Source of the DNA: Polaribacter sp. Hel1_33_78
GTDB taxonomy: Bacteria; Bacteroidota; Bacteroidia; Flavobacteriales; Flavobacteriaceae
Direction: 5' to 3'
Assembly (NCBI RefSeq): GCF_900106075.1
Contig: NZ_LT629794.1
Coordinates: forward strand, 1,220,001-1,284,000
DNA: 64,000 bases
Shown here: piece after piece, positions 27,467 to 35,354 of the stretch
How positions within the stretch are numbered: the stretch's first letter is position 1
Layout of the letters: each line of letters starts with the position of its first letter
The notes under the pieces: model-generated
What the model saw: the letters and a program-made list of their open reading frames with translations, nothing else
Databases searched by the model: none
What the model was told of the DNA's origin: nothing
Made by a program: the position numbers and the translations under genes

Positions 27467-30079
27467 ATGAAAATAATTAGTAATAAACTTACAGTATACA
27501 TTGTGTTTTCTTTTTTTATACTACAAATTAATTCCATAAAAGCACAAGAAAAATTACCGTATCAAAATTCAAAGTTAAAAATAGAAGAACGAATTAATGA
27601 TTTGTTGCCTAGAATGACTTTAGAAGAAAAAGTTAATTATGTCACAGGAGGTGTTTTAAGCAATAATCAAGAATCTATTAATGGCATTGAAAGATTATCA
27701 ATTCCTGATTTTGTAATTGCACACGGTCCTTTTGGTATGAAAATGAGGAGAAGAAATAGAAATGGAGGCATCACTTTAGATGCAGGCACTTATTTCCCTG
27801 TTTCTATTGCGATGGCTGCAACTTGGGATGTAGATAAAGTAAAGGAAATCACTTCTACTATTGGTAAAGAAATGAATGCTGTAGGCGCAATGTCTAATGC
27901 AGGACCTGCAATGAATATTATTAGAGACCCAAGAACAGGTAGAAGTTTTGAGTATTTTACAGAAGATCCATTTTTAAACGGACAAATAGCAGCGGCTTAC
28001 ACAAAAGGAATTCAAAGCGAAAAAATTGCAGCAATACTGAAACACTATATCGTTAACAATCAAGAATTAAATAGACACAAAGTAGATGTTCAGGTTAGTG
28101 AAAGAGCGTTAAGAGAAATTTATTTTCCAGGTTTTGAAACTGCCATAAAAGATGCTGATGCCAAAGTTATTATGGGCGCTTATAATAAAGTAAATGGCGT
28201 GCATAGTTGCGAAAACGATTTTACTTTAAATCAAGTTTTAAGAAAAGAATGGGGTTTTAGTGGTTTTGTACTTTCAGATTGGTCTGGAACACAATCTACT
28301 GTTGCTTCTGCAAATAATGGTTTAGATGTAGAAATGCCAAGACCTAGATGGTATGGAGATAAATTATTAAAAGCTGTAAACGATAATAAAGTAAGCGAAG
28401 ATGTGCTTAACACAATGGTTGAAAATGTGTTGCGCGTTGTTTTTTGGAGTGGTGCTTTTGACCAAGGCCCAATGTATGATAAAAATATTGTGCGTTCTAA
28501 ATCACATTTAGAAATGGCAAGAACAGCTTCTTCTGATGCTATGGTTTTACTTAAAAACGAAAATAATACACTGCCTTTTAATCTTAATGATATTAAAAAT
28601 ATTGCTGTAATTGGCCCAAATGGAAATTATGGTGAGCATTTTAATAATGATAAATATGATATTGGTTTATTTCAAGGAGGTGGAAGTGCAAGAATAGCAT
28701 CAAAACAAGGAAGTATAATTACTCCATTTTTAGGGATTAAAAATAATGTAGGTAAAGATGTTAAAGTTAGCTATGAACCCGGTTGTTACGCGGAATCTGG
28801 TTATGGTTTAATACCAACCAAATATCTTTCAGTAGATAATAAAGAAGGTATTGAGTCTTCATATTATAATAATGTTGGTTTTAAAGGTGCGCCTTTTAAA
28901 AAAGAAGTAAACAAAAAATTAGCTTATAATTGGGGAAGAAGATTAGAAATTCCTGAAGCTGGTACTGCTAAGAATAATGATAAATATAAGTTTTCTGTAG
29001 CATTTAGATCAACATTAAAAGTACCAGCTACAAGAGGTTATTCTTTTGAAGTTAGAAATGAAGCTGGTAGCGCAAAGATTTTTATTGATGGAAAATTGAT
29101 TGCAGAAAATAAAAAAGGAAGCAGAATTGATTGGAATAATACAGGTAAAATTAAATTAGAAAAAGGAAAAGAATATGAACTAGAAGTAAAGTACGCTAGT
29201 TTTGGTGGCCGTATTTCAAATTTAAGAATTGGTTGGGATTATGAAAATATTCAATACCTAGAAAAAGCAAAAATAGCAGCCAAAAATGCTGATGCTGTTG
29301 TTTTAACAGTTGGGTTAAGTGCTAAAGTTGGCGAAACAGAAGCTGGAGATAGAAGAACATTAGCCTTGCCAGAAGCCCAAAAAAATTTAATCAACGAAAT
29401 ATCAAAAATAAACAAAAATCTTGCTGTAGTTTTAGTTGCAGGAAGCGCTGTAACTATGAATAGTTGGTTAGATAATGTGCCTGCTATTTTAGATGTTTGG
29501 TATCCAGGAGAACAAGGTGGAAACGCTATTTTTGATGTTATTTTTGGCAAAGTAAATCCTTCTGGAAAACTGCCAATAACATTCCCGAAATCGTATAGCC
29601 AATACCCTGATAATTTTTATTCTTATGATAGTAAAATAGAATATAAAGAAGATATTTATGTAGGTTATAGATATTTTGATAAATATAAAAAAGAGGTTTT
29701 ATTTCCTTTCGGACACGGTTTAAGTTATACAGATTTTAAATATTCAAAATTAAAAGTTAGTACCAAAAAGAACATAACCAACGTCTGTGTAAAAATAGAA
29801 AATATTGGAAACTCTGATGGTGCAGATGTTATTCAACTTTATGTTAGAGATTTAAAATCTTCAGTGGATAGACCTATAAAAGAATTAAAAGCTTTTAAGA
29901 AAATACATCTTAAAAAAGGAGAGAAAAAGACAATAGAATTTAAACTTACAGAAAGAGCTTTTGCTTTTTGGAATAGCGTTTCTAAAGATTGGAAATTAGA
30001 GCCTGGAGAATTTGAAATATTAATTGGTAAGTCTAGCAGAGATATTATTTTAAAGAAAATAATTAATGTTAAGAGATAA
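27467..30079 (+). CDS. GH3 beta-glycosidase with PA14 insertion (first of tandem pair)
   Basis: The 870-residue protein has a signal peptide ending near residue 26 (NSIKAQ). GH3 N-domain features include LPRMTLEEKV, HGPFGMKM and the nucleophile D271 in GFVLSDWSGT; the C-domain has MVLLKNENNTLPF and acid/base candidate E625 in ETEAGDRRTLALP. A PA14 domain (about residues 460-590) is inserted in the C-domain, and a fibronectin-III-like domain with FPFGHGLSYTDF and SVDRPIKELKAFKK ends the protein. Such enzymes are mostly beta-glucosidases or beta-xylosidases. A beta-linked side chain on the mannan is an inference. Its neighbour is a close tandem paralogue. Confidence 0.93.
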   Translation: MKIISNKLTVYIVFSFFILQINSIKAQEKLPYQNSKLKIEERINDLLPRMTLEEKVNYVTGGVLSNNQESINGIERLSIPDFVIAHGPFGMKMRRRNRNGGITLDAGTYFPVSIAMAATWDVDKVKEITSTIGKEMNAVGAMSNAGPAMNIIRDPRTGRSFEYFTEDPFLNGQIAAAYTKGIQSEKIAAILKHYIVNNQELNRHKVDVQVSERALREIYFPGFETAIKDADAKVIMGAYNKVNGVHSCENDFTLNQVLRKEWGFSGFVLSDWSGTQSTVASANNGLDVEMPRPRWYGDKLLKAVNDNKVSEDVLNTMVENVLRVVFWSGAFDQGPMYDKNIVRSKSHLEMARTASSDAMVLLKNENNTLPFNLNDIKNIAVIGPNGNYGEHFNNDKYDIGLFQGGGSARIASKQGSIITPFLGIKNNVGKDVKVSYEPGCYAESGYGLIPTKYLSVDNKEGIESSYYNNVGFKGAPFKKEVNKKLAYNWGRRLEIPEAGTAKNNDKYKFSVAFRSTLKVPATRGYSFEVRNEAGSAKIFIDGKLIAENKKGSRIDWNNTGKIKLEKGKEYELEVKYASFGGRISNLRIGWDYENIQYLEKAKIAAKNADAVVLTVGLSAKVGETEAGDRRTLALPEAQKNLINEISKINKNLAVVLVAGSAVTMNSWLDNVPAILDVWYPGEQGGNAIFDVIFGKVNPSGKLPITFPKSYSQYPDNFYSYDSKIEYKEDIYVGYRYFDKYKKEVLFPFGHGLSYTDFKYSKLKVSTKKNITNVCVKIENIGNSDGADVIQLYVRDLKSSVDRPIKELKAFKKIHLKKGEKKTIEFKLTERAFAFWNSVSKDWKLEPGEFEILIGKSSRDIILKKIINVKR
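27529..27634 (+). repeat. 5' segment shared with second GH3 gene, copy 1
   Basis: These 106 bp cover the end of the signal peptide and the first GH3 motif. By eye they differ from 30134-30239 at only two positions, whereas the proteins diverge much more downstream. Confidence 0.85.
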
Positions 30080-30083
30080 AGAG

Positions 30084-32669
30084 ATGCGTATGTTAACAAA
30101 AATAATGATGGTTATTTTTTTATTCATCATAACTAATTCCATAAAAGCACAAGAAAAATTACCGTATCAAAATTCAGAGTTAAAAATAGAAGAACGAATT
30201 AACGATTTGTTGCCTAGAATGACTTTAGAAGAAAAAGTTGAATTAGTAACAGGAGATAAAATTCCTGCAAAAGGTGTTATTGGCTCAGAAGGGATAAAGC
30301 GTTTAAACATTCCTGGGTTTAAAATAGAACATGGTCCTTATGCTTTTAAAGGTTGGTTTGGACCAAATGAAGCTAAAGAAATGGGAACGTATTTTCCTGT
30401 TTCCATTGCACAAGCGAGTACTTGGGATAGACCTTTAATACAAGAAATAAACGCTGCAATGGCATCAGAAATGAAAGCTTCTGGCGGACAAGCAAATGCA
30501 GGGCCAGCAATGAATATTATAAGAGATCCAAGAGGAGGCAGGAGTTTCGAATATTTTACAGAAGATCCTTTTTTAAACGGAGAAGTTGCCAAAGCGTACA
30601 CTTTAGGTTTACAAAGCCAAAAAGTAATGGCAAATTTGAAACATTATGTTTGTAATAATCAAGAATTTAATAGACACAAACTAAATATTATTGTAAACGA
30701 GCGCACTTTGCGTGAAATATATTTACCAGGGTTTAAAAAAGCAATACAAGAAGGTGGTGCTTGGAGTGTTATGGGTGCATACAATAAGGTAAATGATATT
30801 TACAGTTGCGAAAACCCTTTTTTATTAAATAAAATATTACGAGAAGATTGGGGTTTTAAAGGGTTTGTTTTATCCGATTGGTCTGGTACACATTCTACAG
30901 CTAATTCTGCAAATGCAGGCTTAGATATGGAAATGCCAAGAGAACGCTGGTATGGTAAAAAGTTAATAAAAGCTATAAAAAATGGAGAAGTAACAGAACA
31001 AACTATTAATAAAATGACGGGTAATTTGTTAAGAGGTATGTTTTGGTCCGGTGCTTTTGATACAAAACCATCTTTAGATAAATCCATCTTACACAATAAA
31101 AAACATTTAAAAATAGCCAGAGAAGCATCAGCAAAAAGTATGGTTTTATTAAAAAATGATGCTCAGGTACTACCATTTAATGCTGATAAAATTAAAAAAA
31201 TAGCAGTAATTGGTCCTAATGGTAATTATGGTATTCATTATAACAATGGCCAATATAATCCGCATTTATTACAGGGTGGAGGAAGTGCTTTTGTAGAAGT
31301 TAAAGAGCATTTAATGATAACGCCTTTTCAAGGAATTAAAAACAACGTAGAAAAAGATGTTAAGGTCACTTATTCTCCAGGAAGTTATGCAGAATCTGGT
31401 TGTGGAATTATACCTGTTAAGTATATTAAAACACCAAATGGTAAACCTGGGTTATTAGCAACCTACTTTAATAATAATTCTAAAAACCGTAAAGAAGTTA
31501 AAAGAGAAATTGATTTGGTTGTATCTAAAGTTTGGACCAAAGAATTAGATATCCCAGAAGCTGGAAATGAAAAAGATGATTTATCTAGATTCTCTGCACA
31601 ATGGTCTGGGATTTTAACAGCTCCAGCAACTAGAAATTATACTTTTAGTGTTAGAAACTCTGCTGGTAGTGCAAAACTATTTATAAATGATAAATTAATT
31701 GCTTCCAATAAAAACGGAAATTGGTTAGATTGGAATGGTATGGGTTCTATTGAATTAGAAGCTGGAAATCAATACAAAATTAGAGCAGAATATGCAAAAA
31801 TTGGTCCTCGTGCAGATTTTCGTTTAGGTTGGGATTTTGAAAATGTAGCTTGGTTAGAACAAGCAAAAAAGATAGCAAATGAAGCAGATGCTGTTATTTT
31901 AACAGTAGGTCTTTCTGGTCATATGGGAGAAAGAGAAGCTGGAGATAGAAATCATTTAAGATTATTTCCAGCTCAAGAAAACTTAATTAACGAAATTGCT
32001 AAAATTAATAAAAATACGGTAGTTACAATTATTGCAGGGGGTGCAATAGATATGAGAAATTGGTTGCCAAATGTATCTTCAGTTTTAATGGCCTGGTATC
32101 CTGGGGAACAAGGAGGTAATGGATTGGCAGATGTATTGTTTGGTAAAGTAAACCCAAGTGCTAAACTTACCATAACATTTCCTAAATCGTTAGAACAATA
32201 TCCAAAAGATTTTCATTCTAGAGGAGACAGAAACGAATATAAAGAAGGGCTTTATGTAGGTTATCGTTATTTTGATAAATTTAAAAAAGAAACTTTATTT
32301 CCATTTGGTCACGGCTTAAGTTATACCAATTTTAAATATTCTAAACTAAAAGTAGGTAAAAAGAAAAGCAGCACAAAAGTTTCCGTAAATATAGAAAACA
32401 CAGGTTTATTTGATGGTGCAGATGTAGTTCAACTTTATGTTAGAGATATAGAATCTTCTGTGGATAGACCTTTAAAAGAGTTAAAAGAATTTAAGAAAAC
32501 ATATCTTAAGAAAGGGGAGAAAAAAACAATCGAATTTAATCTTACAAAGAGTGCTTTTGCCTTTTGGGATAGCGTTTCTAAAGATTGGAAATTAGAATCT
32601 GGAGAATTTGAAATATTAATTGGTAAGTCGAGTGAAAACATCGCATTAAAGAAAGTAATCAAACTTTAA
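30084..32669 (+). CDS. GH3 beta-glycosidase with PA14 insertion (second of tandem pair)
   Basis: The frame is open from ATG 30066, inside the previous gene, but I start at ATG 30084, four bases after the upstream stop, because the signal peptide (MRMLTKIMMVIFLF, ending NSIKAQ) fits there. The 861-residue enzyme has nucleophile D265 in GFVLSDWSGTHS, acid/base candidate Glu in GEREAGDRNHLRL, a PA14 domain (ILTAPATRNYTFSVRNSAGS) and a C-terminal fibronectin-III-like domain. Compared with the first copy, HGPYAFKG and GGRSFEYF differ around the active site, hinting at a different substrate. Expected to be periplasmic and co-transcribed with the first copy. Confidence 0.93.
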   Translation: MRMLTKIMMVIFLFIITNSIKAQEKLPYQNSELKIEERINDLLPRMTLEEKVELVTGDKIPAKGVIGSEGIKRLNIPGFKIEHGPYAFKGWFGPNEAKEMGTYFPVSIAQASTWDRPLIQEINAAMASEMKASGGQANAGPAMNIIRDPRGGRSFEYFTEDPFLNGEVAKAYTLGLQSQKVMANLKHYVCNNQEFNRHKLNIIVNERTLREIYLPGFKKAIQEGGAWSVMGAYNKVNDIYSCENPFLLNKILREDWGFKGFVLSDWSGTHSTANSANAGLDMEMPRERWYGKKLIKAIKNGEVTEQTINKMTGNLLRGMFWSGAFDTKPSLDKSILHNKKHLKIAREASAKSMVLLKNDAQVLPFNADKIKKIAVIGPNGNYGIHYNNGQYNPHLLQGGGSAFVEVKEHLMITPFQGIKNNVEKDVKVTYSPGSYAESGCGIIPVKYIKTPNGKPGLLATYFNNNSKNRKEVKREIDLVVSKVWTKELDIPEAGNEKDDLSRFSAQWSGILTAPATRNYTFSVRNSAGSAKLFINDKLIASNKNGNWLDWNGMGSIELEAGNQYKIRAEYAKIGPRADFRLGWDFENVAWLEQAKKIANEADAVILTVGLSGHMGEREAGDRNHLRLFPAQENLINEIAKINKNTVVTIIAGGAIDMRNWLPNVSSVLMAWYPGEQGGNGLADVLFGKVNPSAKLTITFPKSLEQYPKDFHSRGDRNEYKEGLYVGYRYFDKFKKETLFPFGHGLSYTNFKYSKLKVGKKKSSTKVSVNIENTGLFDGADVVQLYVRDIESSVDRPLKELKEFKKTYLKKGEKKTIEFNLTKSAFAFWDSVSKDWKLESGEFEILIGKSSENIALKKVIKL
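30134..30239 (+). repeat. 5' segment shared with first GH3 gene, copy 2
   Basis: Near-identical partner of 27529-27634, direct orientation, about 2.6 kb apart. A pair like this could drive recombination that deletes or fuses the two genes. Confidence 0.85.
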
Positions 32670-32684
32670 ATAAAAGAATTAATT

Positions 32685-34271
32685 ATGAAAAAATATAGTA
32701 TAATATTAGTTTTATTGATGTCTTTTTTTAGCTGTAAAACAGTGAAAAAAGAAACCATTTCTCAAAAGCCAAACATTCTTTTTATAATGACGGATGACCA
32801 CGCGTTGGCTGCCATTAGTGCTTACAAAGGGTTTTTAGCAGAAGTGGCGCCCACTCCAAATATTGATAGAATAGCAAATGATGGTATGCGTTTTAATAAT
32901 ATGTTTTGTACCAATTCTATTTGCGGGCCTTCAAGAGCATCGATCTTAACAGGGAAATATGCGCACGTCAATGGATTTTTTAAAAATGAAGGTGGTGGCG
33001 ATTTTAATGGCGCACAACAAACGTTTCCAAAGCTATTGCAAAAAGCGGGTTATGAAACTGCTGTAATTGGCAAATGGCATTTAGGAACCGCACCAACGGG
33101 TTTCGATTACTATAAAGTACTGTTTAATAAAGAAGGACAAGGTTCTTATTTTGATCCTGTTTTTGAAATGGCAAATGATAGTATTGTTGAGGAGAAAGGA
33201 AAATTTTCTACAACCGTTATTAAAGACGATGCTATTAATTGGTTGAAAAACAGAAAAGACGATACAAAACCTTTTATGTTGATGTATCAATTTAAAGCAC
33301 CACACAGACCTTGGGATCCAGGACCTGGTTATGAAAATTATTTAAGTGATGTTACTTTGCCTTATCCTGAAACTTTTAATGATGATTATAAAGGCAGAAA
33401 AGCCGCTAAAGATTCTTGGATGCGAATTGATGGGCATATGAATAGAAAGGATGTGAAAATTAAACCACCATCAGGATTAACGGAGGAAGAATTAATTGCT
33501 TGGAACAAATACGGAAATAACGATGGAGAATTCTGGACTCCTAATCCAAAAATGACAGATCAAGAACGTAAAAACTGGAAATACCAGCGTTATGTAAAAG
33601 ATTATTTACGGGTTGTAAAAGGCGTTGATGATGCAATTGGTGAGATGTTAAATCATTTAGAAGTAAGTGGTTTAGCAGAAAACACAATCATTGTATATAC
33701 TTCAGATCAAGGGTTTTATTTAGGTGAACACGGATGGTTTGACAAGCGTTTTATGTACGAAGAATCAATGCACATGCCTTTATTGATAAAATATCCTAAA
33801 AAAATAAAAGCAGGAAGTGTCAACAACGATTTAATTTTAAATGTTGATTATGCGCCTACCCTGTTAAGTTTAGCGGGCGTCGAAACTCCAAATGATATGC
33901 AAGGAAAAAGCTTTGTCCCTGTGTTAGAAAACACCACAACGGCCCCTTTTAGAGACGCAGTGTATTACCATTATTACGAGTATCCTTATTGGCATAATGT
34001 GCAGCCGCATTATGGCATTAGAACAGACAGGTATAAATTAATACATTACTATTATGATATGGATGAATGGGAATTATTCGATTTAGAAAAAGATCCTAAT
34101 GAGACCAATAACATCTACGACACTAAAGAAAACAGTGCGTTGATTGCAACTTTAAAAACCCGATTAGCATCGCTTAAAAAAGAAAATAAAATGGATTTGT
34201 CTGATGAAGAATTAAAAGAAATGACAGACATCAGAATTAAAAGACGTTACAGAGTTGAGCCAGCAAATTAA
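32685..34271 (+). CDS. S1-family sulfatase lipoprotein (CGPSR, GlcNAc-6-sulfatase-like)
   Basis: The 528-residue lipoprotein has Cys17 (SFFSCK). D37-D38 lie in IMTDDHA, Cys80 in CGPSR, then ILTGKYAHVNGF, GKWHLGTAP and TSDQGFYLGEHGWFDKRFMYEESMHMP. The GEHGWFDKR and EESMHMP blocks are characteristic of the S1 group that includes N-acetylglucosamine-6-sulfatase-like enzymes and many marine glycan 6-O-sulfatases. It ends the GH92-GH3-GH3 unit (15 bp after the second GH3). It is most similar in motif layout to the sulfatase at 61203. Confidence 0.93.
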   Translation: MKKYSIILVLLMSFFSCKTVKKETISQKPNILFIMTDDHALAAISAYKGFLAEVAPTPNIDRIANDGMRFNNMFCTNSICGPSRASILTGKYAHVNGFFKNEGGGDFNGAQQTFPKLLQKAGYETAVIGKWHLGTAPTGFDYYKVLFNKEGQGSYFDPVFEMANDSIVEEKGKFSTTVIKDDAINWLKNRKDDTKPFMLMYQFKAPHRPWDPGPGYENYLSDVTLPYPETFNDDYKGRKAAKDSWMRIDGHMNRKDVKIKPPSGLTEEELIAWNKYGNNDGEFWTPNPKMTDQERKNWKYQRYVKDYLRVVKGVDDAIGEMLNHLEVSGLAENTIIVYTSDQGFYLGEHGWFDKRFMYEESMHMPLLIKYPKKIKAGSVNNDLILNVDYAPTLLSLAGVETPNDMQGKSFVPVLENTTTAPFRDAVYYHYYEYPYWHNVQPHYGIRTDRYKLIHYYYDMDEWELFDLEKDPNETNNIYDTKENSALIATLKTRLASLKKENKMDLSDEELKEMTDIRIKRRYRVEPAN

Positions 34272-34275
34272 GTTT

Positions 34276-34685
34276 ATGAAAAGAATAATTCTCTTACTAT
34301 AGTTAACAAGTTCGCAATTATTTTGGGCTTCATTAAAAGGCGCTTCTTTTTGGTTGGAACCGTCTGAAGAACCTTATCATTTAAATGGTGGTATTATTTT
34401 AAGAAATAATGTATCTCTAATTGGTGTTCACGGACCAACTTCTAGAGGAACAAAACATTCAATAAAGAATCAACCGGTTGGAAGTGTCTTTAAAATTACA
34501 GATCAAAATAATGTATTTATTACTGTAGAATCTGTAACACAGATAAAAAGTTAACCGTTTCTGTAATAGGAGGTAGATTTAGAAATTATATGAGCGATTC
34601 TCCAATTTTTATTGAAAATAAAAAAGCGGTTGTTCAGTTTTCTGCTTTTTTTGATAAAATGAAAACGTGTATTATGAAATTATAA
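34276..34685 (+). pseudogene. Remnant of a secreted beta-helix (pectate-lyase-like) protein gene
   Basis: ATG 34276 opens a signal-peptide-like MKRIILLL, broken by TAG at codon 9. The same frame resumes with LTSSQLFWASLKGASFWLEP and continues through NGGIILRNNVSLIGVHGP, TSRGTKHS and QPVGSVFKITD to a TAA at 34552. A different frame then continues with DKKLTVSVIGGRFRNYMS and IENKKAVVQ, stopping at 34683. Both parts look like pieces of a pectate-lyase-superfamily/GH28-related beta-helix. The join lacks the expected middle, so there is an internal deletion with frame change as well as the nonsense codon. A functional gene of this family is normally several hundred residues. It lies 4 bp after the sulfatase stop. 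Confidence 0.75.
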
Positions 34686-34701
34686 AACCTTCCAACTAAA
34701 A

Positions 34702-35271
34702 TTATTTAGAAAGCGGATAAAAATCTTCCTCCATTTTTATCGTATTTACAAGTGAATTTGGTTTTTTAAAAATTCTGATGGAAGCACCCCAAACATATCT
34801 TTTTTTCTGATACATTTTTGTTAAAATAGCTTTCATCGTTTCAAAAGGGATAATTTTAATAGCTCTTTTTATTGGAAACCAAGCTATATCTGTACATCCT
34901 GGGGGAATTTTTAATTTACCTGATTTGTATTTTGCACTGTAATAATTAAATAATATTGGGTATGTACCTTTATTATAATAAAAAGTAAATAAACCACGTA
35001 AACGTAAATCTTTGAACTTTATACCCAATTCATCTGCCATAAAACCTGTAAATTCAGAAATAGTTCTAGGATCAACATATTTTTTTCCAGCTAACTCCCA
35101 AATGCCATTGTACTTTACTAATAAAACTTCATTTTTTTTATTGGTTACACATAACTTAAAGTACGAAAAATTATTTTTTTGGGCAGGGAGGTAATAAGAG
35201 TTTAAAATAACAAGAAAAAATGAAAACAATATTTTGTTTAAAATACTAATATTAAGTTTTTTGAAAATCAT
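34702..35271 (-). CDS. Secreted Nudix-fold protein with degenerate Nudix box
   Basis: The frame extends to 35376, but I start at ATG 35271 because a signal peptide follows directly (MIFKKLNISILNK, ending YYLPAQ at residue 31). The 189-residue product has a Nudix-like core: FKLCVTNKKNEVLLVKYNG, WELAGKK, and FMADELGIKFKDLRL, then DIAWFPI. The canonical box Gx5Ex7REUxEExGU is not intact: the R-E pair is missing and only the D-E-x-G-I end is left. A secreted Nudix protein is unusual since typical substrates are cytoplasmic nucleotides. It is divergent from GH92 at 35355, with a shared 83-bp promoter region that includes the LacI-type operator. Confidence 0.65.
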   Translation of the reverse strand: MIFKKLNISILNKILFSFFLVILNSYYLPAQKNNFSYFKLCVTNKKNEVLLVKYNGIWELAGKKYVDPRTISEFTGFMADELGIKFKDLRLRGLFTFYYNKGTYPILFNYYSAKYKSGKLKIPPGCTDIAWFPIKRAIKIIPFETMKAILTKMYQKKRYVWGASIRIFKKPNSLVNTIKMEEDFYPLSK

Positions 35272-35304
35272 ATTTCGCAATTTAATTAATAAAATAACAA
35301 CTTT

Positions 35305-35320
35305 TATTACACGTGTAATA
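35305..35320. promoter_or_regulatory. LacI-type operator upstream of GH92 at 35355
   Basis: A perfect 16-bp palindrome, TATTACACGTGTAATA, with the central CG typical of LacI-family sites. Its inner part is identical to the longer palindrome at 46161-46188 next to the LacI gene. It lies just upstream of the -7 box at 35328, in the place where a repressor would block polymerase, and within the gap shared with the divergent Nudix-like gene. Confidence 0.78.
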
Positions 35321-35327
35321 TATTCAT

Positions 35328-35335
35328 TATATTTG
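35328..35335 (+). promoter_or_regulatory. Bacteroidota -7 promoter box for GH92 at 35355
   Basis: TATATTTG matches the Bacteroidota -7 consensus TAnnTTTG, with 19 bp between it and the ATG. The matching element for the aldehyde dehydrogenase gene (46192) has the same arrangement relative to operator and start, which supports both. Confidence 0.6.
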
Positions 35336-35354
35336 ATAATCAAATCATAAACTG

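Noticed and set aside
34354..34554. Small independent gene of 66 codons
   Set aside because: It starts mid-domain in a GTG-like position and is part of a larger broken beta-helix gene with a separable signal peptide upstream.
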